A stretch of 64,000 bases of DNA from the NCBI RefSeq assembly GCF_000026105.1, contig NC_008027.1, positions 554,501-618,500 on the forward strand, given 5' to 3'. Below, in pieces: positions 16,456-25,200 of the stretch. How positions within the stretch are numbered: the stretch's first letter is position 1; each line of letters begins with the position of its first letter. The notes below the pieces were generated by a model. That model saw only the letters and a program-made list of their open reading frames with translations. It made no database searches and was not told the DNA's origin. Both the position numbers and the translations under genes were made by a program. The stretch is from Pseudomonas entomophila L48 (GTDB lineage Bacteria; Pseudomonadota; Gammaproteobacteria; Pseudomonadales; Pseudomonadaceae).

Positions 16456-16499
16456 GTGTACGGTCCCGGAATGAGGGGGAGCGGATTGATAGTGAATCG

Positions 16500-16632
16500 C
16501 TCTGGGTTTTTCGAAAATAATGTGTCCTCCGAAGCTATTGGTCGCGCCGTTGGGATACCGAGGCGGCTCAGTGAACGCCACGCCGTTGTCAGTGCGGGTT
16601 GTGTGGATCTTGTATGGAAACACCTGCACTAC
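16500..16632 (-). mobile_element. IS481-type transposase fragment
   Basis: On the minus strand the frame reads FPYKIHTTRTDNGVAFTEPP then RYPNGATNSFGGH. PYKIHT-x2-TDNG-x2-FT is the second catalytic aspartate block of IS481-family integrase-like transposases. Nothing matching the rest of the enzyme, or terminal inverted repeats, was found around it, so only a ~130-bp scar of an insertion sequence remains. Confidence 0.72.
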
Positions 16633-16705
16633 CTAACGGGTATTTATTGTGATGCCGGTAGTAAGTGAACCCCAGCCAGATCAATGAATGAGGTGTTGGA
16701 GTAGA

Positions 16706-17080
16706 ATGAGAGAACTTCAACTTAGATGGGCTTCTGGCCAGCTGATAGGTTTGGATGTTGTCTATTGCGGTGCGGCCGCTGTGAGGTTTATAGATATTGA
16801 CTCTGTCGAGAACGATAAGCTCACGGGTACTTTTGGCAGAGAGTTTGGAATTCTATTTGAAGGCAAGGCTACGCTTGTCGAGTTGCTTGGCGGTGACGAT
16901 GTCTGGTCGAACGTGCAGGTGAACAACAAGTTATCGCTGGAGAGCGGGCAGGTCATGCTTTGCGGTGAAGGGGATTTTGTCTATGTTCAGTCTACGCATA
17001 ATTTTTGCGTTGTCTTGAACGTATTGGATGATGAAGTCTTTATTGTCAATGAAGGGATTTCCACGCTTTGCGCAGTCTGA
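16706..17080 (+). CDS. Small protein of unknown function in the immunity array
   Basis: A 124-residue, beta-rich-looking acidic protein (RFIDIDSVENDKL; HNFCVVLNVLDDEVFIVNEG). I do not recognise a family. The ATG at 16706 follows GTTGGAGTAGA, a good ribosome site. Position, size, acidity and AT-rich base composition match neighbouring immunity genes, so an orphan immunity role is likely but unproven. Confidence 0.6.
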   Translation: MRELQLRWASGQLIGLDVVYCGAAAVRFIDIDSVENDKLTGTFGREFGILFEGKATLVELLGGDDVWSNVQVNNKLSLESGQVMLCGEGDFVYVQSTHNFCVVLNVLDDEVFIVNEGISTLCAV

Positions 17081-17098
17081 GTAATTTTCAATGTTTTC

Positions 17099-17140
17099 GT
17101 TGAAGTTGAAGTTGAAGTTGAAGTTGAAGTTGAAGTTGAA
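17099..17140. repeat. Perfect hexanucleotide repeat (GTTGAA)7
   Basis: Seven uninterrupted copies of GTTGAA lie between two small genes, 19 bp after the stop of the upstream one and about 70 bp before the start of the next. Copy-number change would alter spacing, not frame. It is a possible promoter-spacing or transcript-length switch, or simply slippage debris. Confidence 0.95.
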
Positions 17141-17213
17141 GGTGTAAAGGCTTGCATTTGCCGGCCTGGTGAGTAGTGTAGCGGTGAGCGTGGAGACAGT
17201 CTGGAGAGCATTC

Positions 17214-17438
17214 ATGGAAGGAGAGTTGGCCAGTGCACTATCGAACCAATTGGAAGCTAGTTTCGAGCTCTGGCGTTTGAGGTTGATACTTGTTGACTTC
17301 AAGACGCGAGGCATGACGAAAGACGAAATGCTTTCGTGTCTTGAATCACTCAGGGTGACTTGCGATGAAGATTCAATTTTGGAGTTGATGGATATCGTTG
17401 AGGGGTACTGCAACTCTAATTTATTGATTTTTAAGTAA
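17214..17438 (+). CDS. Small helical protein of unknown function
   Basis: A 74-residue protein: SFELWRLRLILVDFKTRGMT then KDEMLSCLESLR and the ending LELMDIVEGYCNSNLLIF. I recall similar short proteins accompanying toxin loci in pseudomonads but cannot name a family. The ATG at 17214 has TCTGGAGAG at a proper distance; GTG codons at 17169 and 17190 are in frame but have poorer sites. Probably cytoplasmic and helical, possibly an immunity protein. Confidence 0.6.
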   Translation: MEGELASALSNQLEASFELWRLRLILVDFKTRGMTKDEMLSCLESLRVTCDEDSILELMDIVEGYCNSNLLIFK

Positions 17439-17473
17439 AATAATGAAATTTCTCGTTGTGCAAGGAGTGTCAA

Positions 17474-18247
17474 GTGAGAAGCGAGAACGAAGCGTTCGTT
17501 CTAAGACGGAAGGATGCAGTCAGCCTCTTGCAGGAAGCGGAGTTCATCGTGGTATCGCTCGATAATCTGAGCCAGCACTACATGGCCAGTGGTGAAAAAA
17601 GCTATGCCACCTGCAATGAGTACTGTACGGAGCTGACGGGTTTCATCGACGCAGAGAATGTCACCGCGCGTCTGGCCAGTATGCGTTCGCTCATCAGCAG
17701 GTTGTTCGACCACACGCTCGACGACGATGACATGAGCGACCTGGAGCGAGCGTTGGAACCCGTGATCGTCTGGGAACGTCCAGGGTTCTGCGAGACGGAG
17801 ATGCCGTCTTCATTCGAGCGCTGGCAGAGCCGACAATTCGCTCTCGGGTTTGCTGAAATGGCGCCGGCCACTCCGAAGCGCCAACGCAAGACCGGCCTGG
17901 TACTTGAGTATCATGAAGCGTTGGCTGTGCATGAAGTGCTGGAATTCTTGCTGATCTCTCTGAGAAACATCGGGTTGTACTACTACGTCCGGGATGAAGT
18001 GACCCCAGAAGACGAACACGCCTATCGTGTGGAGACGGCGAAATTCGTCGAGACCAGCCAGATGGTGTGCCGGTTGAGTGAAATCAGGCGGATGCTGTGT
18101 GACCGGTTCGCGCTTGTGTTCGGTGGTGGTGAACTTGAGAAGGCCAGGCGCAAACTGGCGGCACAGCGATTCTGGAGCGAGGCGGATATCGGCACCTGGG
18201 ATGAGCGGATCAAGGCCAAGTTTGCATCGCAACCGTGTGAGGATTGA
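17474..18247 (+). CDS. Protein made of two homologous halves, unknown function
   Basis: A 257-residue protein. Residues about 10-100 and 140-230 align with each other: AEFIVVSLDNLSQHYMAS with LEFLLISLRNIGLYYYVR, CTELTGFIDAENVTARLAS with ETAKFVETSQMVCRLSE, then SRLFDH with CDRFAL and LERAL with LEKARRKL. An internal duplication of a ~90-residue helical domain is therefore evident. The GTG start follows AAGGAGTGTCAA. Composition is more GC-rich than the genes before it. No family recognised; context suggests immunity. Confidence 0.65.
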   Translation: MRSENEAFVLRRKDAVSLLQEAEFIVVSLDNLSQHYMASGEKSYATCNEYCTELTGFIDAENVTARLASMRSLISRLFDHTLDDDDMSDLERALEPVIVWERPGFCETEMPSSFERWQSRQFALGFAEMAPATPKRQRKTGLVLEYHEALAVHEVLEFLLISLRNIGLYYYVRDEVTPEDEHAYRVETAKFVETSQMVCRLSEIRRMLCDRFALVFGGGELEKARRKLAAQRFWSEADIGTWDERIKAKFASQPCED

Positions 18248-18252
18248 CGGCC

Positions 18253-18774
18253 ATGGCTCCACATTCTCCCAGCGAACTGCGCAAGCTGGTTTTCGAACTG
18301 GTCCCTGATGAAGATGACTATCCGCCAGTCGCCAGTGAGGCCATCTGGGGTATTCGGCTGGGGCCGAGCGAGTACCGCTTGGATAACACGCCCTGGTATG
18401 TCTATGGCGCCAGCAAGGGTGACGTCGTCACGGCCGTGGCGCGCGACGGCGAACTTATCGCCAAGTGTGTCGTGCGCCAAGGTGGGCACTCGACCCTGCG
18501 TGTCTATGCCGAAGGCGATGCCAGAAAGGCCAAGGTGGTGCGGGAGATTACGCGAAGAGGGGGTGTTTGCTCGGTCAGCTCGAAGTGCTCGTTGTTTGCC
18601 GTCGATATCCCGCCTGACGTGGCGTTCGCGGCAATCGATGACTATCTCAGCGGCGCTGTGGAGGATGGCGAAGTCGAGTACGAGGATGCCTGCCTGCAAC
18701 ATCCGGGCATAGACCGGGAGCGTGTGCTGGAATGCCTGAGCCTTCCCACGTTGGCGGACATTGTCGCCAAATGA
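18253..18774 (+). CDS. DUF4265 protein, second copy
   Basis: A 173-residue DUF4265 protein: DDYPPVASEAIWGIRLGPSE, then YRLDNTPWYVYGASKGDVVT, VVRQGGHSTLRVY and the closing EVEYEDAC-HPG region. These match the family core (Y-L-N-PFYA--GD-V, GGHSTYR). ATG at 18253 follows GAGGATTGACGGCC; it sits 5 bp after the preceding gene and overlaps the next by ATGA, so 17474-19163 looks like one operon. Probably an immunity protein without its toxin. Confidence 0.8.
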   Translation: MAPHSPSELRKLVFELVPDEDDYPPVASEAIWGIRLGPSEYRLDNTPWYVYGASKGDVVTAVARDGELIAKCVVRQGGHSTLRVYAEGDARKAKVVREITRRGGVCSVSSKCSLFAVDIPPDVAFAAIDDYLSGAVEDGEVEYEDACLQHPGIDRERVLECLSLPTLADIVAK

Positions 18775-19163
18775 ACCTGAAGAGACCCATTGCCTTGCAT
18801 CCCAACAAACTTCAAAACCTCCAGGCTATGAGCCGTGACGACAGGCTCGACTACTTCCTGCATAAGGTTTCGGACTTTGAAGAAGTCTGGGGGCTGCATG
18901 ACAACGGTTGGGCAACCTCGGGATTCGCCGATGGCGAGGCTGTTCCCTTCTGGCCGGAAGCGGCACTGGCGATGAGCTGTGCAACGGCGGAGTGGTCCGG
19001 TTACGAGGCGCGAAGCATCCCGCTGGGTGATTTCCTGGTGAAGTGGCTCCCCGGGATGCAGGCCGACCGACGCGTGTGCCAGGTCTTTCCAGTGCCACAG
19101 TGCCAAGGGTTGGTCATGACGGCGGATGACCTGGCAAGGGCACTCTGGCAGGTGATGGATTGA
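18771..19163 (+). CDS. DUF2750 protein
   Basis: A 130-residue DUF2750 protein: FLHKVSDFEEVWGLHDNGWA, then PFWPEAALA, IPLGDFLVKWLPGM and VCQVFPVPQ. The family occurs widely next to polymorphic toxins and is suspected of immunity or housekeeping roles. The ATG overlaps the DUF4265 stop (ATGA), giving translational coupling. Cytoplasmic, no signal peptide. Confidence 0.8.
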   Translation: MNLKRPIALHPNKLQNLQAMSRDDRLDYFLHKVSDFEEVWGLHDNGWATSGFADGEAVPFWPEAALAMSCATAEWSGYEARSIPLGDFLVKWLPGMQADRRVCQVFPVPQCQGLVMTADDLARALWQVMD

Positions 19164-19237
19164 GACACGACGATTGAAGCGTGGACAGTGCGTGACGACC
19201 CGTCACGAAGTCCTGATACGAACAAGGAGTTCTACGT

Positions 19238-19603
19238 TTGAGCAGCAGGGAACAAGCGGCTTACCCCTACTTGAAGCATTTTGTGCAGTTGCTCTCCAAA
19301 CGGGATGGTGCTGCGCTTGCCGATGAATTCGGGCTTGGCTTCGCGGTGGTCGAGGAGTTGCTCGAGTGCGTGCAAGCGTATTACGCCCCCTCTCAAGTTC
19401 TTTCCATTGCGTCCCTGGAAAACCACCGGCAGTGTTTACCGGGCCGTCGGCCTTTGATCGACTTCTTCGACATGGATGACGGTATGTTGGGCGCCGAATG
19501 CGTTTTGCTGGTGAACGATGAGCCGGGGGAAGCGGTTCTGCATCTGGGCTTTTCGTTCCAAGGCGATCACTGCGAACTGCACTTCAAGTACATCGGGGCT
19601 TAG
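19238..19603 (+). CDS. Small protein of unknown function (TTG start)
   Basis: A 121-residue protein with a helical N-terminal half (YLKHFVQLLSKRDGAALADE) and a beta-like C-terminal half (AVLHLGFSFQGDHCELHF), suggestive of an NTF2-like or similar small alpha/beta fold. No family could be named. The start is TTG at 19238, supported by AAGGAG eight bases upstream; no better ATG exists. It is followed after 5 bp by another DUF4265 gene and is probably its operon partner. Confidence 0.6.
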   Translation: MSSREQAAYPYLKHFVQLLSKRDGAALADEFGLGFAVVEELLECVQAYYAPSQVLSIASLENHRQCLPGRRPLIDFFDMDDGMLGAECVLLVNDEPGEAVLHLGFSFQGDHCELHFKYIGA

Positions 19604-19608
19604 GGTCT

Positions 19609-20040
19609 ATGCAGAAAATTCATTTCCCATTGGTCATCGTCGACGACTATCCGCCTGTCTCCAGCGAAGGGGTATGGGCACAGCCGTTGGATGACGGCAC
19701 GTTCCGGGTCGACAACATTCCCTTCTACAGCCGGGACGCCTGCCTTGAGGATCGGGTCAGTGCAATAAGGGGAATGGATGGCGAATGGCTATTCCAACGA
19801 GTAGAACAGGACTCCGGCAACAGCACGCTACGCATCATCTTCTTCGATCAAGGGGTGCCTGCCATCGAGACGGTGCTGAAGGGGTTGGAGAACATGGGCT
19901 GTGGCTGGGAGGGGCTGAACAAACGGTTCTTCTCGATCAACGTGCCCGCGACGGTAAGCTTCGATGCTGTGGTCGAGCGGCTTGACCCGTTGGCCGAACG
20001 TGAATGGCTGGACTACGAGTACGGACTGATCCGGCAATGA
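19609..20040 (+). CDS. DUF4265 protein, third copy
   Basis: A 143-residue DUF4265 protein: VDDYPPVSSEGVWAQPLDDG, FRVDNIPFYSRDACLEDRVS, then GNSTLRIIFFDQG and YEYGLI at the end. It shares YPPV-SE--W and the D-N-PFY core with the copy at 18253, but is clearly divergent, so it is not a recent duplicate. It lies 5 bp after the previous gene and is presumably co-transcribed. Likely immunity protein. Confidence 0.78.
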   Translation: MQKIHFPLVIVDDYPPVSSEGVWAQPLDDGTFRVDNIPFYSRDACLEDRVSAIRGMDGEWLFQRVEQDSGNSTLRIIFFDQGVPAIETVLKGLENMGCGWEGLNKRFFSINVPATVSFDAVVERLDPLAEREWLDYEYGLIRQ

Positions 20041-20072
20041 ACGGCTGACGGCAATGAGGAGGGAAAGAGCGG

Positions 20073-20525
20073 TTGGACCAGGCAATCTTCGAGCAATGGA
20101 AAATACAACTTGAGTTACTCGACCGTTACGAAAACCAGGCAGACTGCCAGATGTTTCTCGCGATGGTGGAGGCGGTAACGCACTGCCTAAGCGATGACGT
20201 CATCGATGTGCTGCTGGGGACCTTTGGCAATGCGCACGACCATGGTGTGCAGGAATCAGTGATGCGCGTGCTCGACCAGGCACCACCCCAGCGATATGCA
20301 GCGCGGCTTGCCGCCGGTTTCGAAGCGCTGATGGAGGCTTCCAGCGAGCGCGAATGGCCGCTGATTCTGTTAGGGCGGCTTTTCAACAGCAATGATGATA
20401 GCGGCGCGGCTGCACTGCTGGAGCAGGTGGCAAAAGGTGATGTACTGCATGCCTTCCTGCGCAGCGATGGCTTTCTCGAGGAATATCCACAAGCCGAAGT
20501 GCTTCTGCCCAGATATGGCTTGTGA
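20073..20525 (+). CDS. Imm30-like immunity protein (TTG start)
   Basis: A 150-residue helical protein. CLSDDVIDVLLGTFGNAHDH followed by VQESVMRVLDQAPPQRYAA and WPLILLGRLFNSNDDS fits the Imm30 pattern (VI--L---F-D, EVM--L-H-IE-Y, W---LI-RILNS). The TTG start follows GAGGAGGGAAAGAGCGG. No partner toxin nearby. Cytoplasmic. Confidence 0.65.
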   Translation: MDQAIFEQWKIQLELLDRYENQADCQMFLAMVEAVTHCLSDDVIDVLLGTFGNAHDHGVQESVMRVLDQAPPQRYAARLAAGFEALMEASSEREWPLILLGRLFNSNDDSGAAALLEQVAKGDVLHAFLRSDGFLEEYPQAEVLLPRYGL

Positions 20526-20598
20526 GGGGGCATTGTTTAATGAATGACAGGTTTACAAGGATGCAGACGCTGAGGCTGCACAACAAAGGAGCGTTGAA

Positions 20599-21252
20599 TT
20601 GACGGATACGCAGATGTCCCGCCTGGAAAAACTGTTGTCGATCTCAGGCGAGCCCCTGGCCTTGCCCGACACGCTCGATGCACGGAGCCGGGACTTGGCG
20701 GGCACGAGGGCCGATGAGTTGGAAAGCCTGCTGTTGCGGCGCAATGGTTTCTACGCGTTTGAAAGCGCGTTGCATGTGTTTGCCACAGGAGCGACCGCGC
20801 CGGGTAGCGAATCCAGCCTGCAGCAGTGGAATGCCCCGGAACTGTGGCGCTTCGAATTTCCCGAGCTGGAAGAAGCGCCAGTGCTGTTCTTCGCCGAAGA
20901 CGTGTTCGGCGTGCAGTTCTGCCTGCGCCAGGGCCAGGTGCACACGTTCGAGCCGGAGACCGGTAAGTTCGAATACCTGGCCGATGACCTGGAGGGCTGG
21001 GCCGCGGAAATCCTCGCCGACTACAAGTTCCTGACTGGATGGCCCCTGGCGAATGCCTGGCAAGCGCTGCACGGTCCCTTGGCCCAGGGCCAGCGGTTGC
21101 TGCCCATCACGGGGTTTGCCTTCGGCGGTGCATTCGCGGTGGAGAACCTGCGCACGGGCGATGCCATCGAGGGTATGCGTTACCGGGGCTACATCGCACA
21201 ACAGATGAAGGGGATGGCCGCTGGCACCGTGGTGAAACTCACGGTCTCCTGA
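20599..21252 (+). CDS. SMI1/KNR4 (SUKH)-family immunity protein (TTG start)
   Basis: A 217-residue SUKH-like protein: LLLRRNGFYAFESALHVFAT, then APELWRFEFPELEEAPVLFF and AEDVFGVQFCLRQG, the pattern of SMI1/KNR4 domains. The C-terminal part (NLRTGDAIEGMRYRGYIAQQ) resembles the end of longer SUKH immunity proteins. SUKH proteins neutralise many nuclease and deaminase toxins. Start TTG at 20599 follows AAAGGAG with 7-nt spacing. It is the last immunity-type gene before the PAAR gene. Confidence 0.78.
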   Translation: MTDTQMSRLEKLLSISGEPLALPDTLDARSRDLAGTRADELESLLLRRNGFYAFESALHVFATGATAPGSESSLQQWNAPELWRFEFPELEEAPVLFFAEDVFGVQFCLRQGQVHTFEPETGKFEYLADDLEGWAAEILADYKFLTGWPLANAWQALHGPLAQGQRLLPITGFAFGGAFAVENLRTGDAIEGMRYRGYIAQQMKGMAAGTVVKLTVS

Positions 21253-21364
21253 TGGCCCCTCGGGATGCCAAACGGATTGATGGCCTATGGCCTGCGATCC
21301 ACCGCGCTATGTTAGGCTTTCACCATCGGCAGCGACGCCTCCCCTCTGACACGGAGTTCACCCC

Positions 21365-21628
21365 ATGAAAGACATCATCCGCCTTGGCGATTCCACCACC
21401 CATGGTGGCAAGGTGCTTGGCTCCTTCGGCAATACCAACGTCAACGGCAAGCCCATCGCCGGTGTCGGGCACATGGTCAGTTGCCCGCTGTGCAAGGGCG
21501 TGTTCCCGATTGTCGAGGGCAGCGCCACCTATAACGTCGACGGCACGCCGGTGGCCCTCGATGGGCACAAGACCGCTTGCGGCGCGGCGTTGATTGCCAG
21601 TGGGCCGAAGAGTGGTGTGGCCAGCTGA
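21365..21628 (+). CDS. PAAR-domain T6SS spike-tip protein
   Basis: An 87-residue single-domain PAAR protein (MKDIIRLGDSTTHGGKVLGS; GVGHMVSCPLCKGVFPIVEG; VALDGHKTACGAALI). Conserved His and Cys residues for the zinc-bound tip are present. PAAR proteins cap VgrG trimers and sharpen or load the spike. ATG follows ACGGAGTTCACCCC. The encoded protein ends just after the PAAR fold, although the next ~200 bp in another frame look like the usual extension of longer PAAR effectors. It could serve the VgrG at 4633. Confidence 0.9.
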   Translation: MKDIIRLGDSTTHGGKVLGSFGNTNVNGKPIAGVGHMVSCPLCKGVFPIVEGSATYNVDGTPVALDGHKTACGAALIASGPKSGVAS

Positions 21629-21830
21629 GGTTGGCCCGTGCCCTGTGGCTGCGGGTTTACCCCAGAGTGCGCCGCAGGACTCACCCTCACATTCGCGTGC
21701 AAGCGGCTCCCATGCGGAGCCTCCTGCACCGCTTGATGCTCGTGCGGTTAGTCGACCCATCCTGAAAGAGCAGCAGCGGCGTACGACCAACGGTCGGAGG
21801 TATACGCTGCAACAAGGGTGGGTAGCGTGA
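21629..21830 (+). pseudogene. Frameshifted remnant of a PAAR C-terminal extension
   Basis: In the +1 frame relative to the PAAR gene the DNA reads GLPQSAPQDSPSHSRASGSH, then EPPAPLDARAV and LKEQQRRTTNGRRYTLQQG. A Pro/Ser/Ala linker followed by a D-RFVL-DE----GR-Y-L-like segment is what I expect after PAAR in effectors with beta-sandwich extensions. A one-base indel near 21625 would reconnect it. It then stops at 21830, so the extension is truncated as well. Confidence 0.45.
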
Positions 21831-22247
21831 TTGTCAGTTGCATTTCCATGAACTTTGATAGCTGCACTTTGAGTAAGTGCAACGTGCACTTTGTCAAGGT
21901 GAAGCCGAGTAGCATCACGCTCAAGATGATGACGACTCTCATTGCCTCGGTGGCATCCATGCTTCGTGCTCATTGATGGATCAAGTGATGGGTACGCCGC
22001 TTTCACGGCGCCACGATTCTAAGCGCAATCGGTTGCCGTTCGTTCCTGTGATTTTGTAACCCCGCCACCTGGCAAGCCGCTGTATGGCGCTGGCCAGCAC
22101 TGAACGTTCTCGTTCCTTGATCCAGGTCATCCCACTTCCCGATTTCTTGACTAGTCTTAACCGTTGGCGGCGTCTGCCTGCCGCCACCGTGAAGTCCCTG
22201 AGGCGCCGGCCATGTCCCGCGCGCCCGAACCTGATCAGGAGTGCACG
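21831..22247. other. Gap before the formate dehydrogenase operon
   Basis: Contains a 49-codon frame from GTG 21827 to TGA 21976 (MNFDSCTLSKCNVHFVKVK within it), loosely pentapeptide-like and possibly another remnant; I do not call it a gene. The rest (21977-22247) has no coding signal and should carry the fdo promoter, which I could not define. Confidence 0.35.
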
Positions 22248-25200
22248 ATGGACCTCAACCGTCGGCAATTCTTCAAGGTCGCCGCCGTCGGCCTTGGAGG
22301 CTCGAGCCTCGCGGCGTTGGGCATGGCCCCGACACCCGCGTTCGCCGAGCAGGTGCGCCACTTCAAGCTGGCGCACACCAAAGAAACCCGTAACACCTGC
22401 CCCTACTGCTCGGTCGGCTGCGGCCTGATCATGTACAGCCAGGGTGACGCGGGTAAAAACGTCAAACAGAACATCATCCATATCGAGGGCGACGCGGACC
22501 ATCCGGTCAACCGCGGCACCCTGTGCCCGAAAGGCGCCGGCCTGCTGGACTTCATCCACAGCCCCAGCCGCCTCAAGTACCCCGAGGTGCGCAAGCCGGG
22601 CAGCAACGAGTGGACCCGCATCGACTGGGACGAAGCCCTCGACCGTGTCGCCGACCTGATGAAACAGGACCGCGACGCCAACTTCATCGAGAAGAACGCC
22701 CAGGGCCAGACGGTCAACCGCTGGCTCACCACCGGCTTCCTCGCCGCGTCCGCCGCTTCCAGCGAAGCGGGCTACATGACGCACAAGGTGATCCGCTCGC
22801 TGGGCATGCTGGGGTTCGATAACCAGGCGCGTGTCTGACACGGCCCGACGGTGGCAAGTCTTGCCCCGACGTATGGCCGTGGCGCGATGACCAATCACTG
22901 GTCTGACATCGCCAACGCAAACCTGGTCCTGGTGATGGGCGGCAACGCCGCTGAAGCGCACCCGTGCGGCTTCAAGTGGGTGACCGAAGCCAAGGCGCAC
23001 AACAAGGCGCGGCTGATCGTGGTCGACCCGCGGTTCACCCGTACCGCTTCCGTGGCTGATTATTACGCGCCGATTCGCACCGGCAGCGATATCGCCTTCA
23101 TGGGCGGGCTGATCAACTACCTGCTGAGCAACGACAAGATCCAGCACGAGTACGTGCGCAACTACACCGACGTGTCGTTCATCGTCAAAGCGAACTATGG
23201 CTTCGAGGACGGGCTGTTCAGCGGCTACGACGCGGCCAAGCGCACCTACGCCGACAAGTCCGGCTGGGGCTACGAGCTGGGCGAGGACGGCTTCGCCAAG
23301 GTCGACCCGACGCTGCAGCACCCGCGGTGCGTCTACCAGCTGATGAAGCAGCACTACAGCCGCTACACGCCTGAGCTGGCGAGCATGACCTGCGGCATGC
23401 CGCAGGATCAGATGATGAAGATCTGGGAAGAGATCGCCACTTGCTCGGTGCCGGGCAAGACCATGACGATCCTCTACGCCCTGGGCTGGACCCAGCACTC
23501 CATTGGCGCGCAGATCATCCGCAGCGCGGCCATGGTGCAGTTGCTGCTGGGCAACGTCGGCATGCCGGGCGGTGGGGTCAACGCCCTGCGCGGGCACTCC
23601 AACATCCAGGGCCTGACCGACCTGGGGCTGCTGTCGAACTCGCTGCCGGGCTACCTCACCCTGGCCGGCGACGCCGAGCAGGACTACGCCGCCTACATCG
23701 ACAAGCGCGCCTCCAAGCCACTGCGGCCGGGGCAGCTTTCGTACTGGCAGAACTACGGCAAGTTCCACGTCAGCCTGATGAAGGCCTGGTACGGCGCCAA
23801 TGCCACCGCCGCCAACAACTGGGGCTACGACTGGCTGCCCAAGCTCGACGTGCCGGCCTACGACGTGCTGCGCATGTTCGAGATGATGGGCCAGGGCAAG
23901 GTCAACGGCTACATGTGCCAGGGCTTCAACCCGATCGCCGCGCTGCCGGACAAGAACCGCGTCACCGCGGCCCTGGCCAAGCTCAAGTGGCTGGTGATCA
24001 TGGACCCGCTGGCCACCGAAACGTCCGAGTTCTGGCGCAACGCCGGGGCGTTCAACGACGTCGACACGGCCAACATCCAGACCGAGGTGATCCGCCTGCC
24101 CACCACCTGCTTCGCCGAGGAGGATGGCTCGCTGGTCAACAGCAGCCGCTGGCTGCAGTGGCACTGGAAGGGCGCCGACGGCCCGGGTGAAACCCGCACC
24201 GACGTGCACATCATGAGCGAGCTGTTCCTGCGCCTGCGCAAGCGCTACCAGGCCGAAGGTGGTGCCTACCCCGACCCGATGCTCAACCTCAGCTGGCCGT
24301 ACAAGGTCCCGGAAGAGCCGTCGCCCGAGGAGCTGGCCAAGGAGATGAACGGCTGGGCGGTCAGCGACCTCACCGATGCCACCGGTGCCACGCTCAAGGC
24401 CGGCCAGCAGTTGGCCGGCTTCGCCCAGATGAAGGACGACGGCAGCACCGCGTCCGGCTGCTGGATCTTCGCCGGCTGCTGGACCGAGCAGGGCAACCAG
24501 ATGGCCCGGCGCGACAACAGCGACCCTTACGGCATGCACCAGGTGCAGAACTGGGCCTGGGCCTGGCCGGCCAACCGGAGGATTCTCTACAACCGCGCTT
24601 CCAGCGACCCGCAAGGCAAGCCGTGGGACCCGGAGAAGAAGCGCCTGGTGTGGTGGAACGGCAAGGCCTGGACCGGCACTGACGTGCCGGACTTCAAGGT
24701 CGACTCGCCGCCAGAAGCGGGGATGAACCCGTTCATCATGAACCCCGAGGGCGTGGCGCGGTTCTTCGCCATCGACAAGATGGCCGAAGGGCCGTTCCCC
24801 GAGCACTACGAGCCGTTCGAGACCCCCATCGGCATCAACCCGCTGCATCCGCAGAACAAGAAGGCCACCAGCAACCCGGCCGGGCGGATCTTCGATTCGG
24901 TGTGGGACACCCTGGGCACGCACGACGAGTTTCCCCATGCAGCGACCACCTACCGGCTGACCGAGCACTTCCACTTCTGGAGCAAGCATTGCCGGCTCAA
25001 CGCCATTGCCCAGCCCGAGCAGTTCGTCGAGATCGGCGAGGTGCTGGCCAACGAGAAAGGCATCAAGGCCGGCGACCGGGTGCGGGTGTCGAGCAAGCGC
25101 GGGCATATCGACGCGGTGGCGGTGGTGACCAAGCGGATCCGTCCGCTACAGGTCAACAACCAGACCGTGCACCAGATCGGCATCCCGTTGCACTGGGGCT

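Noticed and set aside
16456..16668. A 70-codon plus-strand frame (GTG start) after the NTF2-fold gene
   Set aside because: It is the antisense of the transposase scar and has no ribosome site or family resemblance.
17099..17140. Repeat array considered as a CRISPR
   Set aside because: It is a 6-bp tandem repeat with no spacers; no cas genes are present.
17091..17147. Short frame MFSLKLKLKLKLKLKLKV through the hexanucleotide repeat
   Set aside because: Only 18 residues, purely repeat-derived, and no convincing ribosome site.
21973..21984. TTGAT-GG-ATCAA as an FNR/Anr box before the fdo operon
   Set aside because: Spacing between half-sites is 2 bp rather than 4, and it lies ~265 bp before the start codon.
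22836..22838. TGA interpreted as a nonsense mutation splitting fdoG
   Set aside because: Position, the V-x-HGPT context, the SECIS hairpin and the selAB/tRNA-Sec genes show that it encodes selenocysteine.
21981..25106. A 1041-codon open frame on the minus strand opposite formate dehydrogenase
   Set aside because: It is a high-GC shadow with Val/Ala/Gly/His-rich composition and no domain; the plus strand encodes a clear FdoG.
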